Shown here: one piece after another, positions 1 to 5,232 of the stretch | Layout: each line of letters opens with the position of its first letter | How positions within the stretch are numbered: the first letter of the stretch is position 1 | Assembly: GCA_035628505.1 (NCBI GenBank) | Contig: DASPJR010000135.1 | Location: forward strand, 1 to 16,691 | DNA length: 16,691 bases | Origin: DASPJR01 sp035628505 | GTDB taxonomy: Bacteria > Planctomycetota > SZUA-567 > H5-PLA8 | Direction: 5' to 3' | Notes under the pieces: model-generated | Told to the model about the DNA's origin: nothing | The model's database searches: none | The model's input: the letters and a program-made list of their open reading frames with translations, nothing else | Position numbers and translations under genes: made by a program

Positions 1-8
1 GGGTTAAT

Positions 9-71
9 AACGCGCCGGGGGTTGGCTAGACCGCTTAGCCCCGGGAACACGGCCCAGGGCGCCGGCGCGTT
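9..71. other. Nested inverted repeat, possible transcript-end hairpin
   Basis: A perfect 10-bp inverted repeat, AACGCGCCGG at 9-18 and CCGGCGCGTT at 62-71, encloses a smaller hairpin (GGCTA at 24-28 with TAGCC at 36-40, extended by flanking G and C runs). It lies just downstream of the last gene of the minus-strand cluster, so it could end or protect that transcript. No U-tract follows on the minus strand, so it is not a classical intrinsic terminator. A protein-binding site is equally possible. Confidence 0.5.
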
Positions 72-85
72 TGACGTGGTGTGCC

Positions 86-427
86 TTATTCAGCGAAGGG
101 CTGCAGCGTGATCGGTTCTTTGATCAGTACCATGGCGGGCAATGTTCGGACGAAATCCGTAACGCTGGTGAGTTCGGCGCCGCGCAGTGCAGTGGCTTTC
201 ACGTCAAAGTAAAAGGCAATAGCCCGGGCGCCGTCATAGATCAGTGAACCGCGGCACGGGCTGCCTTCCAGCACGAGGCAAAGCCCGAACGTGTGCCGGC
301 CGTTACAAAGCGGGCTGCAACAAAGCGCCCGCTGCAGGATATTGGGTTCCTTCGGGCCGGTGCCGGTGTAGCGGCTGGCCAGCAGCCGGACCAGCGCTTG
401 GCCGGCCCGGCGTTGCTCCGTCTTCAT
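86..427 (-). CDS. Hypothetical protein, 113 aa, cysteine-containing
   Basis: I do not recognise this protein. The start at 427 is supported by a GAAAGG ribosome-binding site about 5 nt upstream. It lies 11 nt after the stop of the preceding gene in the same direction, so it is probably the last cistron of the minus-strand regulator cluster. The N-terminal third is basic. The middle has five cysteines over about 25 residues (CCSPLC, then GLC and SPC), which could bind a metal, but their spacing matches no standard zinc finger. The C-terminal half looks like a small mixed alpha/beta fold. There is no signal peptide or membrane segment. The product ends PFAE, a weak echo of the FAAE end of the upstream gene. 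Function unknown. Confidence 0.6.
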   Translation of the reverse strand: MKTEQRRAGQALVRLLASRYTGTGPKEPNILQRALCCSPLCNGRHTFGLCLVLEGSPCRGSLIYDGARAIAFYFDVKATALRGAELTSVTDFVRTLPAMVLIKEPITLQPFAE

Positions 428-438
428 AGGGGCCTTTC

Positions 439-846
439 TTATTCCGCCGCGAAATAGAGTCGCTGCTTGTCTTTGAATACCTGCTGGCTGAAAGCCGGCG
501 TGAAGTGGTCCGCCGTGTATGCGTATGGACCTGAACCAGCAACACAGCCGTGGTCCCGCATGAACTGGTCCACCACTGCGCTTTGGTCCCGGGTCAAGTC
601 CTGCCCGCCCGGGGCGCCGTTTACGTCCACCAAAATGCTGGTGCCGCCCATTCGCGGCCGGTACAGCATGTAATTGGCTGCCGGGGCGTCCGGCTGGGGC
701 CGGTACGCAACTACCACGAAATCCGGCGTGGCGCCGGCGTTGATTGTGACCGTACCCTTTTCCGGTGCCGGCATACCCCGGCCTTTCAGGTCCTGCCGGA
801 ATAATGCCGCCAGCGCTAGGGTGCTGGCCTTTACTGCTACTTGCAT
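439..846 (-). other. Possible internal translation start producing a 135-aa C-terminal product
   Basis: Inside the Phd-like gene, the ATG at 844-846 is preceded by AAAGGTGG with 7 nt spacing. Translation from it would give only the unknown domain, starting MQVAVKASTLALAALF. The same frame also reads through from 1077 without a stop. Both the full-length protein and the short one may be made, or the real gene boundary may be here. Only the start signal is seen; expression of a second product is inference. Confidence 0.35.
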
Positions 847-1077
847 ACTGCTACCACCTTTCTGCCCGGGCGTGCCGGGCGTTGCCATAACCTGGGCCAC
901 CTTGGCCAAGTAAACGTCATTCAACGCGCAGAGCGGTGCGAAAACACCGATCACTTTGCGCGTACGCGTTACGACATAAAGCTTGCCACCGAACCGGACT
1001 TGACCGGCAACGTCAGCAATGCTGTTCCTGAGTTCTTCGGTACTGACAACGGCAACCGCGGATTCCGGGGATTCCAT
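439..1077 (-). CDS. Phd/YefM antitoxin-like domain fused to an unknown C-terminal domain
   Basis: The product has 212 aa if started at the ATG at 1077, which has GGAG 8 nt upstream and lies 30 nt after the preceding gene's stop. The frame stays open to 1275, but that extension overlaps the sigma-like gene. Residues about 8-50 resemble the Phd/YefM antitoxin fold: a VSTEELRNSIADVAGQV helix, then GGKLYVVTRTRKVIGVFAPL, matching the family's strand-hairpin pattern in which a Gly precedes VIITRRGKPVAVL. This fold normally dimerises, binds its own promoter and neutralises a toxin. The C-terminal 135 aa are not recognised and resemble no PIN, RelE or Doc toxin. An internal ATG at 846 in the same frame has a good ribosome-binding site (AAAGGTGG, 7 nt spacing), so a shorter second product is possible. 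The Phd-like call is moderate; a toxin-antitoxin role is not shown. Confidence 0.6.
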   Translation of the reverse strand: MESPESAVAVVSTEELRNSIADVAGQVRFGGKLYVVTRTRKVIGVFAPLCALNDVYLAKVAQVMATPGTPGQKGGSSMQVAVKASTLALAALFRQDLKGRGMPAPEKGTVTINAGATPDFVVVAYRPQPDAPAANYMLYRPRMGGTSILVDVNGAPGGQDLTRDQSAVVDQFMRDHGCVAGSGPYAYTADHFTPAFSQQVFKDKQRLYFAAE

Positions 1078-1106
1078 AAAGGCTACTCCAAAATTTTTTC
1101 CGGCCG

Positions 1107-2174
1107 TTATTGGCCGGCTGCGTTGGTTGGTACTGGCGGGGGCAATTGCGTGGGCGGTGCGGCGCGGTTTGGTGCGGGGCTGCTGCTTTCCTGTACCCTT
1201 ATATTCCGGCAAACGGCGGCGCCGGGGAACTTTTTGGAAGATTCTTTCCATGCACCGGGTGCGCGGCCCAACCACTTAACGGCTGCGGCAAGTTCGGTTT
1301 GGACCTGGGCCGTGGTAATTCGCAGCCGTTGCGCAATTGTGGCCACGCTGCACCGCTCAGTGCCGTAATACAGCCGGCAAACGCGCTGCTGCAACTTGTC
1401 CGGCAGCTTGCACACGTCTACTTCCAAGCGCGGGTTTGCAGCCCGATCCAATCGGGCATCAACGGCGCCGTAATCATGCATGCGCCGCGTGCCTGGGTGG
1501 GTATTGCCCTTTGCGCGGATCGGGTACTTAACAACCCGCGCTGCGCGGCGTTCGGCATTCGGGTCCGCGGAAAGTTCCCGGCGGGTGCTGGTCCATTGCG
1601 GCTGGGGCTGGTCCCCAAACCACAATTTGGAACGGCGCGGCCGGTGGCCTGTCAGCTTATATTCCGAAACAAACTTGAGTTGCCCGGTAGTGAACTGCTT
1701 GTGGTAGCGGTCCTGTCCGCGGGTTGCGTTTCTTACGTACTGCGCAATCCACTGATCGGCAAAGGTCAGGAACGTTGCCGGCCGGCCACCCGTTTTCAAA
1801 TGGTGGTTTGCGTCGTACTTCTCCGCGGCCCGGCGTAGGGCTTCCAACACAGCGCCTTCAATGATTTGGCTGGGCATCAAGTCCCCGCTGGCTTCACCGG
1901 CGCGTTTGTTACCGAACCGGATTTGAGTTTGTAGGATATGAAAGCCGCGTCGGCCTTTGGTTGTGTACAGGGCCTGCGCAATTCGCATCCCGCGGTTTAT
2001 TGCTTCGGCAACAACCGGGGTTATGAGCGCGTCCAGACGGTCCCTTTCGGTGGTTGGTGCCACCATGCGACAACAGCGCGGCAGGTCCGTAACGGCACCG
2101 CTTACGATCGTGGGGCCGTCCCAATCAGCAACGAACCGGACCAGCTGGCGGGGCTTTTCCAGCAATGCGAACAT
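1107..2174 (-). CDS. Sigma-70-family-like RNA polymerase sigma factor, 355 aa, divergent
   Basis: The ATG at 2174 is chosen because GGAAGGGAA lies 6-8 nt upstream; the frame also opens at 2207. Residues about 103-155 resemble sigma region 2: EALRRAAEKYD, then ATFLTFADQWIAQYVRNATR, matching the family pattern of AVEKFDP followed by FSTYATWWIRQAI. Residues about 253-302 resemble region 4, a helix-turn-helix: KLPDKLQQRVCRLYYG, then TIAQRLRITTAQVQTELAAAVKWL. A typical factor would bind core RNA polymerase through region 2 and contact the -35 element through region 4. Here the 100-residue linker is unrelated to region 3, and a Pro-rich tail follows region 4. The gene lies 84 nt downstream of the XRE repressor and 30 nt before the Phd-like gene, so one transcript is likely. 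It could switch on genes of the element. The fold is inferred from pattern, not proven; another HTH regulator is the main alternative. Confidence 0.6.
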   Translation of the reverse strand: MFALLEKPRQLVRFVADWDGPTIVSGAVTDLPRCCRMVAPTTERDRLDALITPVVAEAINRGMRIAQALYTTKGRRGFHILQTQIRFGNKRAGEASGDLMPSQIIEGAVLEALRRAAEKYDANHHLKTGGRPATFLTFADQWIAQYVRNATRGQDRYHKQFTTGQLKFVSEYKLTGHRPRRSKLWFGDQPQPQWTSTRRELSADPNAERRAARVVKYPIRAKGNTHPGTRRMHDYGAVDARLDRAANPRLEVDVCKLPDKLQQRVCRLYYGTERCSVATIAQRLRITTAQVQTELAAAVKWLGRAPGAWKESSKKFPGAAVCRNIRVQESSSPAPNRAAPPTQLPPPVPTNAAGQ

Positions 2175-2258
2175 AGGTATTCCCTTCCGCCGGCATTGCG
2201 CCGGCAACTGCGGGTGTGGTGGGGCGGGAAAGAAAGACCGATAACGGCCGGGTGGGAT

Positions 2259-2615
2259 TTAGTTATTCTTCAATTGCCGCCGCAGCCGGCGCACTTCATC
2301 TTCCAACTGCCAGACCCGTTCCATCAGTTCCATTTCACGGGCGGTCAGCGCTTGTTCGTTGTCCTGGATGAAAACGGGAACGGTTAGTTTCAGTTGCGTG
2401 GTGCGGTCCAGTTTGAAGCGGGGCAGGTCCGTGGCCGGTTTTGCCGCGGCTTGGGCCGCCAAGTATTGCACCGCTGCGGCCACCGTGGGGCCTATCGTCA
2501 TTTCGCCGCGTTCCCAGCGGGCAACAGTGTTCGGCGTGACGCCCAGGTTACGCGCCAGCTTTTCTTGGGTTAGTTGCAGCCGATCGCGGATGCTGCGCAG
2601 TTCCTTACCCGTCAT
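2259..2615 (-). CDS. XRE-family helix-turn-helix transcriptional regulator, 118 aa
   Basis: Residues about 3-52 form a Cro/C1-type HTH: ELRSIRDRLQLTQEKLARNL, then GVTPNTVARWERGEM, with the classic TQEKLA and NTVARWERG pattern. The C-terminal 50 residues include ALTAREMELMERVWQLEDEV, a heptad-like coil probably used for dimerisation. The ATG at 2615 has a GGGGG run 6 nt upstream. The gene follows a strong promoter embedded in three palindromes (2633-2673) and is the likely binder of those sites, giving autorepression. It precedes the sigma-like gene by 84 nt, so it probably controls the whole downstream cluster. This arrangement is typical of repressors that keep mobile elements quiet. The fold is highly confident; the target is inferred from position. 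Confidence 0.88.
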   Translation of the reverse strand: MTGKELRSIRDRLQLTQEKLARNLGVTPNTVARWERGEMTIGPTVAAAVQYLAAQAAAKPATDLPRFKLDRTTQLKLTVPVFIQDNEQALTAREMELMERVWQLEDEVRRLRRQLKNN

Positions 2616-2632
2616 GGATTACCCCCGCGGCC

Positions 2633-2673
2633 TATACGTCCGTATAAGTAACTTATACTATACGTTCGTATAG
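2633..2673. promoter_or_regulatory. Triple palindromic operator upstream of the XRE gene
   Basis: Three adjoining dyads are seen: TATACGTCCGTATA (2633-2646), GTATAAGTAACTTATAC (2642-2658) and CTATACGTTCGTATAG (2658-2673). The outer two share the half-site TATACG/CGTATA around a 2-bp centre; the middle one is a 17-bp palindrome around a single A. They cover the predicted transcription start, the -10 box and the promoter spacer respectively, so occupancy would block initiation. The XRE protein encoded next is the natural candidate ligand. An RHH protein (3209) or the Phd-like protein are alternatives. Confidence 0.8.
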
Positions 2674-2681
2674 TTCGTCAA
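2652..2681 (-). promoter_or_regulatory. Predicted sigma-70-type promoter of the XRE-sigma cluster
   Basis: On the minus strand, TTGACG (2681-2676) and TATAAG (2657-2652) are separated by 18 bp. Each matches the consensus at 5 of 6 positions. The operator palindromes overlap the spacer, the -10 box and the predicted start near 2645, leaving a leader of about 30 nt to the XRE ATG. Confidence 0.65.
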
Positions 2682-2700
2682 GGCCAATCCGCCAAAAAGT

Positions 2701-2964
2701 TCAGCGTGCAGCGGCCTGCAGACAATCAATCTGCAGGTGCCGCGCGTTCGTTACGCGGTGATCCGCCGGGCCGTAAGTCGCTGCGGCCACGCGTTCAGCC
2801 GCAACGGCCCAGCGCAGTGCCTGCCGCGGGTCCCCGCCGGCGCGGACCTGGGCCGCACACGCCAAGGCCAGGAACAAGTCTTCGTTGGTCAGGTCCGCGG
2901 GCAGTGCGGTGCGTTTAAACGCGGCGCGGTTGCGGCGGGTCCGTGCTGGTGCGGCGGTGGCCAT
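2701..2964 (-). CDS. Hypothetical protein, 87 aa, helical
   Basis: I do not recognise this protein. The ATG at 2964 is preferred over 2994 because GGAAGGGGAAA lies just upstream. The N-terminal 18 residues are very basic (ARTRRNRAAFKR) and could bind nucleic acid. The rest is helical and alanine-rich (LTNEDLFLALACAAQV, RQALRWAVAAERVAAATYG) and resembles one or two TPR-like helix pairs, though too short for a firm call. It lies 85 bp upstream of the XRE gene on the same strand, with the triple operator between them, so it may be transcribed separately from the 2965-3208 region. Function unknown. Confidence 0.6.
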   Translation of the reverse strand: MATAAPARTRRNRAAFKRTALPADLTNEDLFLALACAAQVRAGGDPRQALRWAVAAERVAAATYGPADHRVTNARHLQIDCLQAAAR

Positions 2965-3208
2965 GGGCTTTCCCCTTCCGGTTGGGGCCGGCACGGGGTA
3001 TGGTGCCCCTATGGCGCGGCCGGGTTCGTCGGTTGCGTCCTAGCGGCCCGTTCCGGGTGCAAGCCGGGGCGGGCTGCGTCTTTTGTGAACGACCATATAT
3101 TACCATATTAAAAATGGCGGGCAAGGCCGCCGGATAAAAATTTATTTCATCGGGTAGAAAATCGCGCCGATACCGAGTACATAAATATCACTCGGAGAAA
3201 CAAGGGAC
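2965..3208. promoter_or_regulatory. Divergent promoter region between the 87-aa gene and the RHH gene
   Basis: Two genes are transcribed away from this stretch. A candidate plus-strand promoter is TTGTGA (3083-3088), 17 bp, TATTAA (3106-3111). Its spacer contains two ACCATAT repeats 10 bp apart (3092 and 3102), that is, one helical turn, as expected of a tandem RHH operator. The following leader has two inverted repeats: GGCGG/CCGCC near 3116-3131 and CCGAGT/ACTCGG (3173-3178 and 3190-3195, 11-nt loop). The second ends 13 nt before the RHH start codon. The repeats are seen; promoter and operator roles are inferred. Confidence 0.45.
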
Positions 3209-3385
3209 ATGGCGAAACGTGGCCGGCCAGCCAAGCCAGATGCGGAACGGGCCGTAAAAGTAACGATCACACTGCACCCGGACTTGATAGAGAAGATCGA
3301 CAAGCTTGCTACGTTGCGGTTTCAGGCCCGGTCACAGTTCGTGCAGCAAGTGTTGGTGGAATACATCAAGACACACAAGAGTTAA
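3209..3385 (+). CDS. CopG/Arc-type ribbon-helix-helix protein, 58 aa
   Basis: The 58-aa product starts MAKRGRPAKPDAERAVKVTI and carries a canonical ribbon-helix-helix: strand VKVTITLH (residues 16-23), helix A PDLIEKIDKLATLR, and helix B SQFVQQVLVEYIK. Such proteins dimerise through the strand, insert it into the major groove and usually repress their own promoter. They occur as plasmid copy-number regulators, antitoxins and phage repressors. The basic RGRPAK tail would add minor-groove contacts. GAGAAACAAGGG precedes the ATG. The next gene begins beyond a terminator, so this looks like a one-gene transcript with no adjacent toxin. The likely target is its own upstream region, where ACCATAT repeats lie. 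Confidence 0.85.
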   Translation: MAKRGRPAKPDAERAVKVTITLHPDLIEKIDKLATLRFQARSQFVQQVLVEYIKTHKS

Positions 3386-3433
3386 GCGCAGCGGTTCCTA
3401 AGTCCGAAAAGCACGAAACCCTACCGCTGCGTG

Positions 3434-3459
3434 CCCGGCCTGTGTGGGCCGGGTTTTTT
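3434..3459 (+). terminator. Intrinsic terminator after the RHH gene
   Basis: A perfect 7-bp GC stem (CCCGGCC 3434-3440, GGCCGGG 3447-3453) with loop TGTGTG is followed directly by six T residues (3454-3459). It ends the RHH transcript 49 nt after its stop codon. Confidence 0.88.
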
Positions 3460-3509
3460 ATTGCTACCTAGTTACCAACCGTGCAAGCTTTGGGTACGGA
3501 GAAACAACT

Positions 3510-3749
3510 ATGGCTGCGAAGCGGCAGAAAAAGCCAGTGCGACGCTTAAAGTTGGGGAAGGGCGTAACGCGGCAGAAACTCAAACGGGTCGTGGAAGGAT
3601 TAGCACGACCGGGCAGGAAAGTGCGGGCGGTCTCGGAACAAGGCAAAGTCGCAGTAGAATTATCCAACCCCGCTACGGGCCTTCTCCGGTTTGAGGTCCA
3701 GCCGGACGGAAACATCAAACTTAACGTGCGCGATACCCGCGGTAGGTAG
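3510..3749 (+). CDS. Hypothetical basic protein, 79 aa
   Basis: I do not recognise this protein. The frame is open from 3444, but the ATG at 3510 is chosen because GGAG lies 8 nt upstream and the earlier ATG falls inside the terminator hairpin. The first 40 residues are strongly basic (AAKRQKKPVRRLKLGKGV, TRQKLKRVV), suggesting nucleic-acid contact. The C-terminal half is strand-like (VAVELSNPATGLLRFEVQPD, NIKLNVRD). It follows the RHH gene after its terminator and would need its own promoter in 3460-3500, where I see no clear consensus. Its stop lies 16 nt from the stop of the convergent membrane-protein pair. Confidence 0.6.
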   Translation: MAAKRQKKPVRRLKLGKGVTRQKLKRVVEGLARPGRKVRAVSEQGKVAVELSNPATGLLRFEVQPDGNIKLNVRDTRGR

Positions 3750-3765
3750 CGGCACTCGCCTACCA

Positions 3766-4116
3766 CTAGTGTGACCGGCCCCGCCTTATGATCCGCTCTG
3801 CTACGTAGCCGGCCAGCGCAAGGCCGGCAAGACCAATGGCGATGTTCCAAACAGCACCCTGCCAGTTTGTTGCGATGCGCCACCGTTCAATTTCTCGGGG
3901 GTCGGCGTCTTCGATAAAATGGTACGTTGTTCTAAATGTGAACGGCCAGCCTTGTACCGTTGGCACGGCGAGTGGACCCAAAATGGGCCCGCCAGTTCGC
4001 CTATACCCAAGTAGTGGTATCCCGGGGGCTTCCTTGACTTGCCGCATGTTCGCTCCAACAAACGCCCCCGCCAGCAAGGTCAACAGCAGCAGCGTGGCTA
4101 GGTGGTAGCGTTTCAT
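3766..4116 (-). CDS. Small membrane protein, 116 aa, unknown function
   Basis: The ATG at 4116 overlaps the stop of the upstream gene as ATGA (4113-4116), a signature of translational coupling; the frame further upstream is a shadow of that gene. A hydrophobic segment at residues 6-22 (LATLLLLTLLAGAFVGAN) is either an uncleaved anchor or a signal peptide. A second, residues about 86-108 (AVWNIAIGLAGLALAGYVAE), is followed by a basic RIIRRGRSH tail. The region between them, about 60 residues, would be extracytoplasmic and contains VQGWPFTFRTTYHF. Similar small proteins with a WPFTF motif are, from memory, common in Planctomycetes; I could not check this. No enzymatic motif is seen. It probably forms a pair with the overlapping gene. 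Confidence 0.7.
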   Translation of the reverse strand: MKRYHLATLLLLTLLAGAFVGANMRQVKEAPGIPLLGYRRTGGPILGPLAVPTVQGWPFTFRTTYHFIEDADPREIERWRIATNWQGAVWNIAIGLAGLALAGYVAERIIRRGRSH

Positions 4117-4376
4117 GGCTTGGACCTGCGGCGGATGAGGAACTCCAAGCCGAACGCCAACAAGAGCGTTGGCACGGTTAGGAATACGGCAACCATGCCA
4201 AGAGCGACGGGTTGTACCCACGGAAAGAGTGGCTTTGTATCGCCTTCCCATGTGTAATATTGCAGGACTTCTTGATACCACCACATGGCCGGCCCCATGG
4301 CAATGGCAACATAGATAGTGCAGAATAAGGCAGTGCTTAAGTGTAGCTGCCAAAACTTGCGCGGCTTGTCGCTCAT
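4113..4376 (-). CDS. Small membrane protein, 87 aa, unknown function
   Basis: Two membrane helices are evident: residues about 13-33 (TALFCTIYVAIAMGPAMWWY) and about 55-80 (ALGMVAVFLTVPTLLLAFGL), joined by an acidic-aromatic loop (YYTWEGDTKPLFPW). Both ends are basic (KPRKFW and IRRRSKP), predicting both in the cytoplasm with the loop outside. The ribosome-binding site is weak (GGCTGG). The stop overlaps the next start as ATGA, so the two are cotranslated and likely act together. I do not recognise a family. The size and layout would also suit an immunity or accessory membrane protein, but nothing in the sequence shows that. Confidence 0.7.
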   Translation of the reverse strand: MSDKPRKFWQLHLSTALFCTIYVAIAMGPAMWWYQEVLQYYTWEGDTKPLFPWVQPVALGMVAVFLTVPTLLLAFGLEFLIRRRSKP

Positions 4377-4415
4377 ACGCAGCCCAGCCTACCGCCTACC
4401 GCTGCCGCAGGGCAC

Positions 4416-4446
4416 AAAAAAGCCGGTGGTTCAGGGCTGGCCCGGC
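4416..4446 (-). terminator. Probable intrinsic terminator after the 162-aa membrane protein gene
   Basis: On the minus strand, GCCGG (4446-4442) and CCGGC (4426-4422) form a 5-bp stem around a 15-nt loop, followed directly by TTTTTT (4421-4416). The upstream arm lies inside the last codons of the gene ending at 4431. The short stem and large loop make it moderate. Confidence 0.5.
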
Positions 4447-4919
4447 GCTGCCGCGTCCAGCCGTGTAATGATCATTTCTTGGTTCGGACCGTACGCTACG
4501 AAAAACTCACTGTTCGGCGCCTGCAAGTCCGGCGGGATCAAGTCCGCGGGCACGTCGTTTTCCATGCCGCCGTCCAACATGCCGTGGCCAATACCTACTT
4601 TGATTCGGATTGTGCCCGGCCGCAGTGCGCCGATTACGCGCGTCCGGAGTTTCACAACTAGCGGCTGGGCGGGCTGGGCTGTACGTGCCTTGGCCCGCAC
4701 GTACTTTTCAAACAGCATAGCCATAATCCAGGCTGTACCGGCCCAGGTCAGCACGGCGCCGAACCGCAGCAAGCCAGCAGCGCCGGGCATCATCGGCGGC
4801 AGTTCCCCCGCCTGTGCCCACACCGCCAAGACCAGCGGCAGTTCCAGGCCAGCCACCAGCACGCCCACCAGCAGCGCGGCAAGGCTAACTTGCGGCCGAG
4901 CCATGGCGTAGCCGCTCAT
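4431..4919 (-). CDS. Membrane protein with two N-terminal helices and a cytoplasmic tail, 162 aa
   Basis: Residues about 11-34 (SLAALLVGVLVAGLELPLVL) and about 48-68 (LLRFGAVLTWAGTAWIMAML) are membrane segments. The remaining 90 residues, starting FEKYVRAKARTAQP, form a soluble, strand-rich domain (LVVKLRTRVIGALRPGTIRI, EFFVAYGPNQEMIITRLD). The ATG at 4919 (GGGCGGGAAT upstream) is preferred; the ATG at 4904 is an alternative with a weaker site. Either start overlaps the upstream coiled-coil gene, so translation is probably coupled. A terminator follows. Family and function are not recognised. With the other pair (4376-3766) it makes a group of three small membrane proteins in 1.2 kb. Confidence 0.65.
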   Translation of the reverse strand: MSGYAMARPQVSLAALLVGVLVAGLELPLVLAVWAQAGELPPMMPGAAGLLRFGAVLTWAGTAWIMAMLFEKYVRAKARTAQPAQPLVVKLRTRVIGALRPGTIRIKVGIGHGMLDGGMENDVPADLIPPDLQAPNSEFFVAYGPNQEMIITRLDAAAPGQP

Positions 4920-5115
4920 ATTCCCGCCCGTACTCCAAGGCAATCAGTTCCCGATCCGTGGCCTGGGCCAGCAACTGCCGGCGCTGCCAGTCCAGGGCCT
5001 GCCGCTGTGCTTCCAGCCCGTCCGCTTGCGGGCCGGCGCCCAGCTTGGCGGTAGCTGCGGCGATTACGCGCATGCGGTGTTCAAGGGCTAGGATTTGGTG
5101 TGTAAGCGGTGTCAT
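4885..5115 (-). CDS. Small coiled-coil protein, 76 aa, unknown function
   Basis: The likely start is the ATG at 5115; a longer frame to 5328 would run into the divergent kinase-like gene. Almost the whole product is predicted helical with coiled-coil character (LTHQILALEHRMRVIAAATA, LEAQRQALDWQRRQLLAQAT, RELIALEYGREYERLRHG). No strong ribosome-binding site precedes the ATG, so the start is uncertain. It overlaps the next membrane-protein gene by 35 nt, and the two probably act together, the coil perhaps contacting that protein's cytoplasmic tail. No catalytic motif is present. Confidence 0.55.
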   Translation of the reverse strand: MTPLTHQILALEHRMRVIAAATAKLGAGPQADGLEAQRQALDWQRRQLLAQATDRELIALEYGREYERLRHGSAAS

Positions 5116-5202
5116 ACGGCCGGCAACTATACCGCGGGCGCGGGGTTGAAACAATATGGCAGTTGCGGCCCCGGATAGTACGCTCAAAGCCAATGGTGAG
5201 AG

Positions 5203-5216
5203 GGTGGCGCACCACC
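5203..5216 (+). promoter_or_regulatory. Small hairpin just upstream of the kinase-like gene's ribosome-binding site
   Basis: GGTGG (5203-5207) and CCACC (5212-5216) can pair around CGCA. The AAAGGAAAG ribosome-binding site begins a few bases later. It could influence start-site access, but a short hairpin of this kind may be chance. Confidence 0.3.
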
Positions 5217-5232
5217 GGAAAGGAAAGCAAGT

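Noticed and set aside
1110..1838. Plus-strand 242-codon frame opposite the sigma-like gene
   Set aside because: The minus-strand frame has region-2 and region-4 sigma patterns and a good ribosome-binding site; this frame has neither.
3749..3770. Bidirectional terminator between the convergent genes
   Set aside because: GTAGG/CCTAC can pair weakly, but there is no T-run on either side.
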